This document shows, in pieces, positions 40,238 to 51,475 of a DNA stretch of 64,000 bases. The position numbers and the translations under genes were made by a program. Under the pieces are notes generated by a model, which did not search any database, was not told the origin of the DNA, and saw nothing but the letters and a program-made list of their open reading frames with translations. The DNA comes from Polaromonas sp. P2-4 (GTDB lineage: Bacteria; Pseudomonadota; Gammaproteobacteria; Burkholderiales; Burkholderiaceae_C). The stretch's first letter is position 1, and every line of letters begins with the position of its first letter. Location of the stretch: the NCBI GenBank assembly GCA_024703855.1, contig CP087965.1:3774001-3838000 (forward strand), given 5' to 3'.

Positions 40238-43200
40238 TCAGTCGTAAGGCACGGTAAAGATCAGGTCCACAGCGCTTTGCTGGCCTGTCTGCGCGCGCAC
40301 CGTGAAGCGTTGCGACAGGTCGTAAAAAATATACAGGGTGCCCAGTGCGCCTGAAATGCTGCGCTCATAGGCCGCGTAAAAGTTCCGAAAAGCGCTTGCC
40401 CAGCGTGACGGCGCCCTGGGTGGTGCTGCCATCGGTGCTGCTCGATGCCCCACGGTACGACAGTTCATCGAGCCCCAGCGATGCGGCCAGCCCGCCCGAC
40501 ATGCCGCCGCTTTTGCTGCCCAGCAAGGCCAGCGCCGCTTGCTGCAGCAACGCTGCTTCGGCGCCGCCCGCTGCTGACGCCCGGCCTACCACCAGCCATG
40601 ACAACTTTTCGGCATCCGGCAGCTCGGGCTGGGCGTAAAGGCGCACCCGCGGCAGCAAGGCGGTGCCGGTGATTTGCACGCCGACGCGCTGCGTGAGGTT
40701 GGGGCGAATGGCCAGTATGTCGAGCGCCGGGTTGTCGATGGGCCCGGTGAAGCGCAGCACGCCTTGCTCGACATCCAGGCGCTGGCCATAGGCGCGGTAT
40801 TGCCCGCCGGCCGTGTTGATGGTGCCCACCAGCCGGGGGGCGCGCAGCGACTCGCCGGTGAGCGCCAGCGTGCCGCGCACCCGCGTGTCTATGCCCTTGC
40901 CCTGAATCCGGAAGTCTCGTCCCAGGTCCAGCTGCACTGCCAGTTTGACGGGCCGGGAGTCTTTGTCGGTCGTTGCGCCGCTGGTTTGGGCCGGTGCCTT
41001 CTGGCCTGCCGCTGCACCGCTGGTGGTGCGCACCACTACGTCGTCGCCCAGCTGCGGCGTGCCTTCGTCGGGCAGGATGATGCGGGCCTGGTCCACCACC
41101 AGCTTGCCATTGAGCTCGGTTTGCTCACCTTTCAGGCTGGCCTGCACCTCGCCAGAGACGGTCAATTGCCTGTCGGTGCGTATGCTGGCGCGCAGGCGCT
41201 CCAGTTTGGCGGTCAGTTGCACTTGCGGACGGCCATCAATCCAGCCGGCTTCGCCTTGCGCCGTCAGCGTGCCGCCCGTGCCTTTATCGCCTGCCCCCTG
41301 CAGGGTGAACTCGTTGATGTGCAGGCGCGTGCCGTCCAGCCGTGCCCTGCAGGCGCCCGTTGCCAAACTCGATGCCATCGACGACCGAGCGCAAGGCCAG
41401 ATCGTTGGCTTGCAAGTCGCCCGCCAGTTGGGGCGCAGCACGCATGCCGCTGATCGCCACATCGGCCCCCAGCGAGCCGCGCAGCCGCCAGCCGGGTGGT
41501 GCCAGCACCGACCAGACGCCAAGGCGCGGCAGCTGGGCGCGCAACTGGCCATTCAAAGGCGCATCCGCAGGCCAGAGCCAACCCCCCACGCCGCTACCTG
41601 CAGGCGCGCGCCAGCCGGGTTTTGAGTTGACCATCGGCCGTGCCCGCGCGTTCGCTGTCCCAGCGCAAGGCCAGCGTCAGGGCATCGCCTTCGCTGACCA
41701 GCGAGACGCGCGCCTGCTTCACGCCGGCCGCCACGCGTGCCGACGTGCCTTGCGCGGTTTCGGCCTGAACCGTGATGTCGCCGCTGCTGCGCGCCAGGCT
41801 GGCTTTCAGGCGCAAGGTGTCGCTGAGCATGGCGTCCCATTCACCATCAAACGCCAAGTTACCTGCGAGACCGGCGCCCGCCATTTGCGGGCCGGCCAGC
41901 AGTTCAATCCAGGCCATGGGCAGGCCGGTGAGTTTGCCGGCGGTGATGAACTCGCCGGGGCGCCAGCGCACGGGTTGCCAGGTGAGTGTGGCTTGCGTTC
42001 CTTGCGAAGAGGCCGTGCTGCCTGCAGCGGCAGGCGCGCTCAGCAGGGCCTCGCCGGCGCCGCTTTCAAATGCACCGCCAGCGCGTGTCGGCATCCACTT
42101 GAGCGGCACGCTGCCGCGCGTGGCGAGTCGCCAGGCCCCGGCCCCCAATGCGGGATCTTCCACCGCCACGCTGAGCTGCTTAAGCAGGCCTTGCCAGGCC
42201 GACTCGCTCAGCGGAGCATTGCGCGCCGTGGTCGTAACACGGCCTCCTTCGGCGGCCAGTTGCAGGGTGTAACGCCGTTGATCGGCTTCAAGGCGGCCCT
42301 GTGTACTGAGCTGCGCCTGGCTCAAGCGGCCTGAGAGCGTGGCTTGCAGTGCGCGGAATTTCAGCACGCCCGGGTTTGCGGCGGCTGGGGTGGTGGCTGG
42401 TTTGGGAGGTGCGGCGGCGCGCCAGTCGAGTGCGGGAATCTCCAGCTGGGCCTGCAGCGCCGGGTCGCGCCAGCCGCCTTGCCAACTGGCCTTGAGCTCA
42501 GCGCTGCCGCTGGCAGAAGCCGTTTGCACTGCCGCAGGCATGCCCGGCAGTTTTTGCAGCCAGCGCAATGCCTGCGCCGCATCCCGGCCGCGCAAGCTGA
42601 AGTCGCCACGGCCGCTGCTTTGCCGCAGTTCGCCCTGCAGCTTCGCGTCCAGTCCCGGCGCCGTCAGCACCAGGTTGCCCTTGCCGCCCCGCGCGGTGGG
42701 CTGGGCTTCGAGCTGGCCATTCAGCTCGGCCTCATCGGTTCGCACGCGCAGGGCTGACAGCACCAGGGTGCCGCCAGCTTGCTGGGCGTTCCAGCTGCCG
42801 GTGGCGCTGGCATCGCGCAGGCGCAGTTGCCCCAGCGGATTGTTCTGGCCGGAAGCTGGTTTGTTGCCAGCATTGCCTTTCGCCTGCACGCTGGCTTCAA
42901 AGCCCACCGCTGCGCCCTGGCTGCGCGCGGTGGCCTTGCCATCCAGCGGCAAGGCGGCGAGCTGGCTGTGCAGCGCTGCCGGATTAACGCCTTGCAGCGT
43001 GGCCTGCAGGTTCCAGGCTTGCGCCGATGCTGCAGTGCTGGTGCCGGGCTTGCTGGGCGGACTCGATGGGGCCCTTGACCATTCACCGCTGGCCAGCAGC
43101 TCACCGCCACCCAGTTGCGCCTTGAGTGTGCGCACGATGCCAACACCATTGCGCCATTCGCCCTTCGCTTCAAGGTGCTCCAAGGGCAGCCGGGTTTTGT

Positions 43201-44241
43201 CCCAGGGGCCGGGCAGGCGATTGGCCAGTTGCACGTCCAGCAACCAGCCCGCGCTTGCAGGCGCTGCGGGGGTGCTGTCCAGTGGGCGCACGCTGGCACT
43301 GCCGGTCAGCAGGGTTTGGGGTGCCTCTGGCCACAGTGCGGCAATGTCCAGGTCGCGATAGGTCGCATCGGCTTGCGGCAGCGGCTGGGCGGCCCAGGGG
43401 GTGATGCGTGCCGTGGCGCTGGCCTGCGGTTGCGTTGGTGTTTGTGTTTGTTTCCTGTCGGCCGCGGGCTTGGCATTCATCTGCAGCGCGGCGTCTACCA
43501 GCAGCTCCGTCAGCGGGCCGCGCGCCGTGGCCTGGAAGCTAAGCGGGAGGGTTGTTTTGCTGTTGGGTATTGCGGCTTGCAGCGTGCCCGACAAGCTCGC
43601 CTCCAACATGAGCGGGCCACGGGAAGTCAGTACAGCGCGCCCGCTGTAGCGCCCACTGGCCACCTGGGCGCTGGCCAGGTCCAGCTGGTGCAAATCGTTG
43701 AATTCATAGCGCCCAGAAATGCCGGATGCCCCGAAGGTTGTGAACGCCGTCGGCCCCATCCAACGCAACTGATCCACTGAAAACGCATCCAGCGTCACCC
43801 GCAACGGAAGCACCAGCGCAGAGGGAGGACCGCTGGATGCCGTGGGGGACGGGATACGCTGGTCGTTCACCTCCACGCTGGCGGCGGCCAGGCGGTCCAG
43901 CTTGAGCGTGCCCTGCAACAGCGACCAGGGCTGCCAGGCCAGGCTGACATCGCGCGCCTGCACGCTTAAGCCATCCTTTAGCCATATCAGCTGGCCAACA
44001 TGCCCACCCGAACGCAGAGAACCGGTGGCGCGCTCGGCGCTCAAGGGCTGCGATTGTTCTACCCACCGAAGCGCCGTAGCCAGCGAGCCGTCGGTGCCCG
44101 CCCACCACCACAGCGCACTGGTCGCCAGCACACCCAGCGATAGAATTGCGCCCCCGCCAGCGCCACGGTTTTCAGCCAGCGCCGCGCGGGCTTTGCTGGC
44201 GGTGCAGCCTGCTCATCGTTAGTGGTGTTCAGGGTGTCCAT
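40238..44241 (-). CDS. tamB: TamB, translocation and assembly module inner-membrane protein (four frameshifts)
   Basis: Very large AsmA/DUF490-type protein (about 1334 codons) linking inner and outer membranes with TamA. ATG 44241 (MDTLNTTNDEQAAPPAKPAR), N-terminal anchor, a long beta-rich middle, then the conserved C-terminal TamB domain: VGTINTAGGQYRAYGQRLDV, RVGVQITGTALLPRVRLY, LSWLVVGR and final SGALGTLYIFYDLSQRFTVR. Frame breaks are near 44135, 41607, 41343 and 40375. Start overlaps the tamA stop (TGATG). Confidence 0.92.
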
Positions 44242-46279
44242 CAGAAAACAAAACCCACGCTCATGTGCAAGCGCAACTGTTTGGGTTTGACGCCGTAGGC
44301 CAGATCAATCTGCAGAGGGCCGATCGGGCTTTTCCAGCGGACACCGGTACCCACGCCGACGGAGGGGCGCAGGTCCTGCGGCTTGTCGGCCACGGCACCG
44401 GCATCCAGAAACACGGTGTGTTCCCATTCACTCGGCAGGCCGTCCCGCAGGATGGGGCGCTGCCACTCAATGCTGCCGACGGCCATGTGGCGGCCAGGGC
44501 CGACAACGCCATTCGCAAGCTTGATGCCGATGTCGCGGTAGCCATAGCCGCGCACGGTGCTGTCGCCGCCGGTGCGAAACAGCTGGGTGCTTGGAATGCG
44601 GGTCGTGTCTTTTGCCAGCACGGCACCGGCTTCTGCACGCAGGGCAATGCGCCCACGCTCCAGCGTCTTAATGCCCAACCAGCGGCCTACCGTGCGTGTA
44701 TAGGGCTGGCGGCTTTCACCCAGTGTGGTGCCGCCGCCGATCTCGAACCCGAGGCCGTAGCCTTTGCCGGGGAAAGGCAGGCTGTCGAAATAGCGGCCGG
44801 TCCAGACGTAGTTGGCACTCAGGGCCGAACCATCACCGGCATCTGCAGCCGTATTGCCCAGTACGCCGGCGCCATGCACGCGCGCGGTCGTATGTGCAGG
44901 TACAGATTGCGGTCAAATCGGTCACTTGTCTGGGTTCGGCCAAAGCGCAGCCGTTGGGCCCGGGTGATCAGTTCGTTGTCGTCTACGCGTTCTGCGCGTG
45001 CCAGGGCAACCCAGCGCCAGCTTGCCTCATCGGGCAGGGATGTCCACTCGGTTTGGACGAACGGTGATTGTTTTTCAAGCTGCAATTTGGTCACCGCACG
45101 CCAGCCTATGCCCGGAACCCGGTGGTGCGTGTGCTCCACGGAGGCGCGCGGCCCGCTGTCGGTCGTCAGGCCCACGCCGAGAATGACTTTTTGCAGCTTG
45201 GCTTCCCGCACTTGCACCTGCACCGGTGCGGCCAGCGGGTCGCTGTCGGGGTCGATAAAAATAGTGGCCGAATCAAAGTACCCGCTGGACGCAAGACGCT
45301 GCTGGGCTTCCAGCAGCTGGTTCTGGTCGTAAACCGCGCCCGCATTCAAACGCGCCAGCCGCGGCACCAGCACCGGGTCGTAGCGTTCCACGCCTGTGAC
45401 CTTCATGGCGCCCAGCCGGTAGAGCGGGCCTGAATCCAGTTTGAGTGACAGGCTGGCGGTACGCGCCGGTGCATCCACGTCGGCCAGGCTATAGGCCAGC
45501 TTGCCAGCCGGGTAGCGGCGCGCAACCAGCGCGCGCAGTGCCTGGGTTTTGGCGCCGTCCCAGGCGTCCTGCGTAAAGCGCCGGCCGGTGGGCAGGCGCC
45601 AGTCGCGCTGGATTTCGGTGCGTTGTGCCATCGCATCGGGGTCCGGTGATTCAGCAATGTCACCCGCAAAGTTGATGGCAACCGGGCCGATCAAGGTGGC
45701 TTCACCCGGATCAACGGCGACCACGATGGTCGGGCGCTGGTTGAGTGGGTTCACTTCGTTCGGGCCGCCTTCGCGTGTGATGCGGATGTCGGGGCTGAAG
45801 TAACCCAGAGTGCCCACGAGATTGCGCACATTACGCTCGGCCAGCACGATCAGGCGGGCCAGTTCGGCGTCGTCAAGATCCGTCACCGCGCGGTAGCGCT
45901 GCAGTTCAAGGTGCTTTTCAAGCAGTTCTCGCAATGGCCCAAATTCCGGCGGGGTGCGCACGGCAATGTCAAAGGCCGTGACTTCGGGCTCGGCGCTGGT
46001 GGGGCCGACAGAGCCTTGCGGTGTGGGTGCCGGGGCTACTTTTTCAGGCGGCGGTGGAGGTGCCGGTGCGGTTTGCTTGACGTCGGAAGGGGGCGTCGAA
46101 ACGGCGGGGAAGGAAGGGGAGACAGACTGTGCGGGCGTGACCGTTTGTGCTCTGGCCGCAGGCACAAAGCAAATCGCGAACAGGGCAAAAAACAGGGTGC
46201 TGGCGAGGGCAGGGTAGACGGCCGTCGGTGCTGCCCCGGTGGCCGTCTGCGCACAGTGTGTACGGGTGTGGTGAGTCAC
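44241..46279 (-). CDS. tamA: TamA, Omp85-family outer-membrane protein (frameshifted)
   Basis: About 679 codons from GTG 46279 (VTHHTRTHCAQ), with a signal-like segment ALASTLFFALFAICFVPAAR. POTRA region includes VRNLVGTLGYFSPDIRITRE; the barrel includes TQLFRTGGDSTVRGYGYRDI (Omp85 L6-type VRGY motif), and the C-terminus ends LHMSVGFVF with the terminal Phe needed for assembly. Frame break is near 44885. The start lies 10 bp after the stop of a gene remnant that forms the left island boundary. Confidence 0.92.
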
Positions 46280-46354
46280 GGTTCCCAGTTTACTTGGACA
46301 GCGGACGCATGGCCTCTTCAAGGCCCTTGATGGTCAGCAGGTACATGCGCTGGC
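46273..46354 (-). repeat. left direct repeat of island (3' end of an unidentified gene)
   Basis: The minus strand encodes QRMYLLTIKGLEEAMRPLSK and a stop at 46290, then GTGACTC leading into tamA. Bases 46273-46354 match 63897-63989 in the same orientation with scattered differences. The same C-terminus continues upstream off the right window edge. The repeats bracket about 17.6 kb of unrelated catabolic genes. Confidence 0.85.
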
Positions 46355-46388
46355 GGTATTGCCAGACGCCTGTCAACCCAAAAAAGCC

Positions 46389-46424
46389 TTGACAGTTCAT
46401 GAGCGACCATCTAAATTACTTTAG
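46389..46424 (+). promoter_or_regulatory. sigma-70 promoter and palindrome before the aminobenzoyl-CoA operon
   Basis: -35 TTGACA (46389-46394), 17 bp, -10 TAAATT (46412-46417). A perfect palindrome CTAAATTACTTTAG (46411-46424) overlaps the -10, followed by two ACCTAAA direct repeats (46425-46446). This is the layout of a repressed promoter. The first gene starts at 46504 after GGAG. Confidence 0.65.
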
Positions 46425-46503
46425 ACCTAAACAATTCGCACCTAAATTTACATCGAGAATTAGCTCTGATGGAGAAGCGGGTGGTGTTACGTACGGAGAG
46501 TCG

Positions 46504-48859
46504 ATGAACATTGTTTGCATAGGCGGCGGCCCAGCCGCCCTGTACTTCGCGCTGTTGATGAAGCAGCAGGACCCGTCGCACGACATCACGGTCGTCGAGC
46601 GCAACCGGCCCTATGACACCTTCGGCTGGGGCGTGGTGTTCTCGGACCAGACGCTGGGCAACCTGCAAGCGGCCGACCCGGTCAGCGCCGCACAGATCCT
46701 CGACGCGTTCAACCACTGGGACGACATCGAGGTCAACATCCGCGGCCGCAAGGTGCGCTCGGGCGGCCATGGCTTTTGCGGCATCGGCCGCAAGCGGCTG
46801 CTCAACATCCTGCAGACACGCTGCGAAGAGGTCGGCGTCAAGCTGGTCTTCGAGACCGACGTGCAAGGCGACGAGCAGTACCCGGACGCCGACCTGATCA
46901 TCGCCAGCGACGGCCTGAACAGCCGCATCCGCACCAAGTACGCGCAGACGTACCAGCCCGACATCGACACCCGGCACTGCCGCTTTGTGTGGCTGGGCAC
47001 GCACAAGCTGTTCGAGGCCTTCACCTTCGCGTTCGAGGAGACCGAGCACGGCTGGTTCCAGGCCCACGCCTACCGCTTCGACGACGAGACTTCCACCTTC
47101 ATCGTCGAGGTGCCCGAGGAGGTGTGGCTCAAGGCCGGTATCGACAAGATGGAGAAGGAAGAGGGCATCGCGTTCTGCGAGAAGCTCTTCGCCAGGCAGC
47201 TTGATGGTCACAAGCTCATCTCCAATGCCAGTCACCTGCGCGGCTCGGCGTCGTGGATCAAGTTTCCACGCGTGGTGTGCAACACCTGGGTGCACCACAA
47301 CGGCCGTGCGCCCGTGGTGCTGATGGGCGACGCGGCGCACACGGCGCACTTCTCCATCGGCTCGGGCACCAAGCTCGCCCTTGAAGATGCGATCGAGCTC
47401 GCGCGCAGCATCGGCAAGGCCCCGGGCGACCTGGCCGCGGCGCTCGCCAACTACGAGGCGGTGCGCAGCGTCGAGGTGCTGCGCATCCAGAACGCGGCGC
47501 GCAACTCTACCGAATGGTTCGAAAACGTCGCGCGCTATGCCGACCTGCCGCCCGAACAGTTCGCTTACTCGGTGCTCACGCGCAGCCAGCGCATCAGCCA
47601 CGAGAACCTGCGCCTGCGCGACAAGGGTTATGTCGAGGCTTACGAAGACTGGATCGCCGAGCGTGCCGGCGTGCAGCGCGCACCGGCGAAGCTGCCAATC
47701 CCGCCGATGTTCACGCCGTTCACGGTGCGCGGCGTGACGCTGAAGAACCGGGTCGTCGTCTCGCCGATGGCTCAGTACTCGTGCATCGATGGCATGGCGG
47801 CCGACTACCACCTGGCGCACCTGGGCGCCCGCGCCATGGGCGGCGCGGGTCTCGTGGTGACGGAGATGACCTGCCCCTCACCCGACGCCCGCATCACTCC
47901 GGGCTGCCCTGGTCTGTGGAACGAAGCGCAGCGCGACGCCTGGAAGCGCATCGTCGACTTCGTGCACGCCAACAGTGACGCCAGGATCGCGGTTCAGCTC
48001 GGCCATGCCGGCGCCAAGGGCTCGACCCGCTTGGCGTGGGAGGGCATCGACCAGCCGCTCGAATCGGGCAACTGGCCGCTGATCTCGGCTTCGCCCCAGC
48101 AGTACCTCGACGGCGTCAGTGACTGGTCGCACGCGATGACACGTGCCGACATGGATCGCGTGCAGGGCGACTTTGTGCGCTCGGCGCGCTGGGCGGCGGA
48201 GGCCGGCTTCGACTGGCTTGAGCTGCACTGCGCCCACGGCTACCTGTTGTCGAGCTTCATCTCGCCGCTGACCAATCAGCGCACCGACGAGTACGGCGGC
48301 TCGCTGGAAAACCGCCTTCGCTACCCGCTCGAAGTGTTCAATGCCGTGCGCGGTGTGGCCCGAGCATCTGCCGATGTCGGTGCGCATCTCGGCGCACGAC
48401 TGGGTGGAGGGCGGCATCACGCCCGACGACGCGGTAGACATTGCGCGTGCCTTCAAGGCGGCCGGTGCCGACATGATCGACTGTTCATCGGGCCAGGTCA
48501 GCAAGAAGGAAAAGCCGGTCTACGGCCGCATGTTCCAGACCCCGTTCGCCGACCGCGTGCGCAATGAAGCTGGCATCGCCACCATCGCGGTCGGTGCGAT
48601 CTCTGAGGCCGACCACGCCAACAGCATCATCGCGGCCGGCCGTGCCGACCTGTGCGCCGTGGCCCGGCCGCATCTGGCCAACCCGGCGTGGACGCTGATG
48701 GAGGCCGCCAAGATCGGCTACCTCGACCTCGCGTGGCCCAAGCAGTACCGCGCGGCCAAGGTGCAGCTCGAGCGCAACCTTGAGCGCGAACGCACCGTGG
48801 CCGCGCAGGGCGCCGGCGTATCGCCGCTTGAAGCGGCCAACCGCGCGCAGGGGGTGTGA
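46504..48859 (+). CDS. 2-aminobenzoyl-CoA (or salicylyl-CoA) monooxygenase/reductase fusion (frameshifted)
   Basis: Two-domain flavoprotein, about 785 codons. N-terminal class A flavin monooxygenase: [20 protein letters not shown] (FAD GxGxxG), [33 protein letters not shown]-terminal Old Yellow Enzyme domain: [67 protein letters not shown]. Break near 48350 (two bases lost). Such fusions hydroxylate and reduce 2-aminobenzoyl-CoA in beta-proteobacteria; salicylyl-CoA 5-hydroxylase is closely related. Ligase and RidA neighbours favour anthranilate. Confidence 0.9.
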
Positions 48860-49629
48860 TGGCTGGCTCGCTGCAAGGCCGCCATGCGCTGGTGACGGGC
48901 GCGGCGCGCGGCATCGGGGCCGCGATCGCACGCGTGCTGGCGACAGAGGGCGCGCGGGTGACGCTGCTCGGCCGCCGACTCGACGTACTCGAACAGCTGG
49001 TGCGCGAGCTACCCGGCGAAACGCACGCCGTCGTCGCCGATATCAGCGACGCCGAACAGGTGCAGGCCGCCTTCGCGCAGGCGCGCGAGCGCTTCGGCCC
49101 CATTGGCATCCTCGTCAACAACGCCGGCCAGGCCGAGAGCGCGCCATTCACGAAAACGTCGCTCGAGCTCTGGCAGCGCATGCTCGCCGTCAACCTCACC
49201 GGCAGCTTTCTGTGCGCGCAAGCCGCGCTGCCCGACATGCTGGCGGCCCGGCACGGGCGCATCGTCAACATCGCGAGCACTGCTGGGCAGAAGGGTTATG
49301 CGTATGTCGCGGCCTATGCGGCGGCCAAGCATGGCGTGATCGGCCTGACGCGCTCCCTCGCGCTCGAGGTGGCCACCAAGGGCGTGACGGTCAACGCCGT
49401 CTGCCCGGGCTACACCGAGACCGACATTCTGCGCGACAGCATCGCCAACGTCGTGGCCAAGACCGGGCGCAGCGTCGACGAGGCACTGGCCGAGTTTGCC
49501 GCCGGCAATCCGCAGCGGCGCATTGTGCAGCCCGACGAGGTGGCCGATGCGGTGCGCTGGCTGTGCGGCGACGCGGCCGCGGCGATCACCGGCCAGTCGA
49601 TCTCGGTCAGTGGCGGCGAGGTGACATGA
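48859..49629 (+). CDS. short-chain dehydrogenase/reductase
   Basis: 256 aa, start overlapping the monooxygenase stop (TGATGG). TGAARGIG (NAD(P) loop), VNNAGQ, Ser in NIAST, catalytic YAAAK, and PGYTETD. In this operon it probably oxidises a hydroxyacyl-CoA intermediate after ring attack; sequence alone does not fix the substrate. Confidence 0.9.
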   Translation: MAGSLQGRHALVTGAARGIGAAIARVLATEGARVTLLGRRLDVLEQLVRELPGETHAVVADISDAEQVQAAFAQARERFGPIGILVNNAGQAESAPFTKTSLELWQRMLAVNLTGSFLCAQAALPDMLAARHGRIVNIASTAGQKGYAYVAAYAAAKHGVIGLTRSLALEVATKGVTVNAVCPGYTETDILRDSIANVVAKTGRSVDEALAEFAAGNPQRRIVQPDEVADAVRWLCGDAAAAITGQSISVSGGEVT

Positions 49630-49736
49630 AGAACGATCTTTCGCACGCACTGCAGCTGAAGGCGCCACCGAGGTTCAGCAACTCATCATCATCGCGCGAG
49701 TTGCTGCGCGACATCAACGCTTCGCAAGCCCGGTGA
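49626..49736 (+). CDS. very short ORF, possibly a truncated gene
   Basis: 36 codons, start overlapping the SDR stop (ATGA), MKNDLSHALQLKAPPRFSNS to ASQAR. No recognised domain. Overlap with the SDR suggests real translation, but it may be the start of a lost or frameshifted gene. Confidence 0.3.
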   Translation: MKNDLSHALQLKAPPRFSNSSSSRELLRDINASQAR

Positions 49737-49813
49737 GCGCAGCATGCCCGCCGCAAGCTCAAATTCCCCGGCAGTTTGTTAGTCCGTACTTCCCCGCAAC
49801 ACGAGGTTTTTTT

Positions 49814-51427
49814 ATGGCCAGCGCTCACATCGATACCTTTGCCCGGGACAACCTGCCACCGGTTGAGCAGCAGCCCGAATACCTGTTCGATCTGCCCGAA
49901 CTGCAATACCCGGCGCAGCTGAACTGCTCCGACGAACTACTGGACCGCCACGTGGAGGCGGGGCGCGGTGATCATCTGTGCATCCAAGGTCCCGGCGGTG
50001 TTCGTTGGACGTATGCCGATCTTCAGGACAAGGCCAACCGGATCGCCGGCGTGCTGGTCAACGGCATGGGACTTGTGCCCGGTAACCGGGTGCTGCTGCG
50101 TTCGCCCAACAACCCGATGCTGGCCGCGTGCTGGTTCGCCGTGATGAAGGCCGGCGGCATTGCCGTGGCCACCATGCCTGCTGCTGCGCGAAGGAGCTAA
50201 AGGCGATCATCGACAAGGGCCGGATCACGCATGCGCTGTGCGACCTGAAGCTGGCCGAAGAACTGCGCAACGCTGCGGCGCAGACGACCGGTCTGGCACA
50301 GATCCGGTACTTCAACGACGCGTCCCCGGACGGCCTCGAGGCCGCGATGGCCTGCCAGCCGGGCGTGTTCAAGAACGTGGACACCGCGGCCGACGACACC
50401 TGCATCCTCGCCTTCACCTCGGGTACCACCGGTGTGCCCAAGGCGACCATGCATTTCCACCGCGACGTGATGTCGATCTGCGCCTGCTGGCCGGGCCACG
50501 TGCTGCGTCCGCAGCCCGATGACGTCTTCATCGGCAGCCCGCCGATGGCCTTCACCTTCGGCTTGGGTGGCCTGCTGCTGTTCCCCATGACTGTCGGCGC
50601 CTCGACGGTGCTGCTGGAAAAAGCCTCGCCGGAGCAGTTGGTGGACGGCATCAAGGAATTCGGCGCCACCGTGCTGTTTACCGCGCCGACCTCCTACCGC
50701 AGCATGGCCGCGCGCGGCAACGACCTGCGCAAGACACCGCTGCGCCGCTGCGTGTCGGCTGGCGAAGCCCTGCCCGCGGCGACCCGAGCGCTGTGGAAAG
50801 AGGCCACTGGCATCGAGCTGATCGATGGCATTGGCGCCACCGAGATGCTGCACATCTTCATCTCGGCCGACGAGGCACATTCGCGGCCGGGTGCCACCGG
50901 CAAACCGGTGCCGGGCTACCTGGCGTGCGTGGTCGATGGCGAGGGAAAACCGGTGCCGGCGGGCGCAATCGGCAAGCTCGCCGTCAAGGGCCCCACCGGC
51001 TGCCGCTACCTCGCCGACGAGCGCCAGCGCAGTTACGTGAGAGATGGCTGGAACCTCACCGGCGATGCCTACCTGGTCGATGCCGATGGCTACTTCTTCT
51101 ACCAGTCGCGCACCGACGACATGATCATCTCGGCGGGCTACAACATCGCCTCGCCTGAGGTCGAGGAGGCCCTGCTACTGCACCCGAAGGTGGCGGAGTG
51201 CGGGGTCATCGGCGTGCCCGACGAAGAGCGTGGGCAGCTCGTCAAGGCCTTCGTCGTGCTGCACCCCGGCCACGAAAAAATTCCGGAGCTGGCTAAGGAA
51301 CTGCAGGACTTCGTCAAGCAGACGGTCGCCCCCTACAAGTACCCGCGCGCGATCGAGTTCGTCGACGCGCTTCCCCCGCACCGAGACCGGCAAGCTGCAG
51401 CGCTTCAAGCTGCATTCGCACGGTTAA
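49814..51427 (+). CDS. 2-aminobenzoate-CoA ligase-like AMP-forming ligase (two frameshifts)
   Basis: Activates an aromatic acid to its CoA thioester with ATP. About 538 codons. AMP-binding motif LAFTSGTTGVPKATMHFH, FIGSPPMAFTFGLGGLLLFP, then GATEMLHIFIS, GDAYLVDADGYFFYQSRTDD, MIISAGYNI, and a C-terminal TETGKLQRFKL with the catalytic Lys. Breaks near 50180 and 51377. Belongs to the benzoate/aminobenzoate-CoA ligase group; 2-aminobenzoate is inferred from the monooxygenase. Confidence 0.88.
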
Positions 51428-51475
51428 TTCTCAGCAAATCCCATGTGCCAACCTTCCCTCATAAAAGGTGAATTT

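Noticed and set aside
41342..43361. Long plus-strand open frames opposite tamB
   Set aside because: Low-complexity Ala/Arg/Pro translations without motifs; tamB on minus is supported by its conserved C-terminal domain.
46411..47820. 469-codon minus-strand frame under the monooxygenase gene
   Set aside because: Antisense shadow; the plus strand has clear FAD and OYE motifs.
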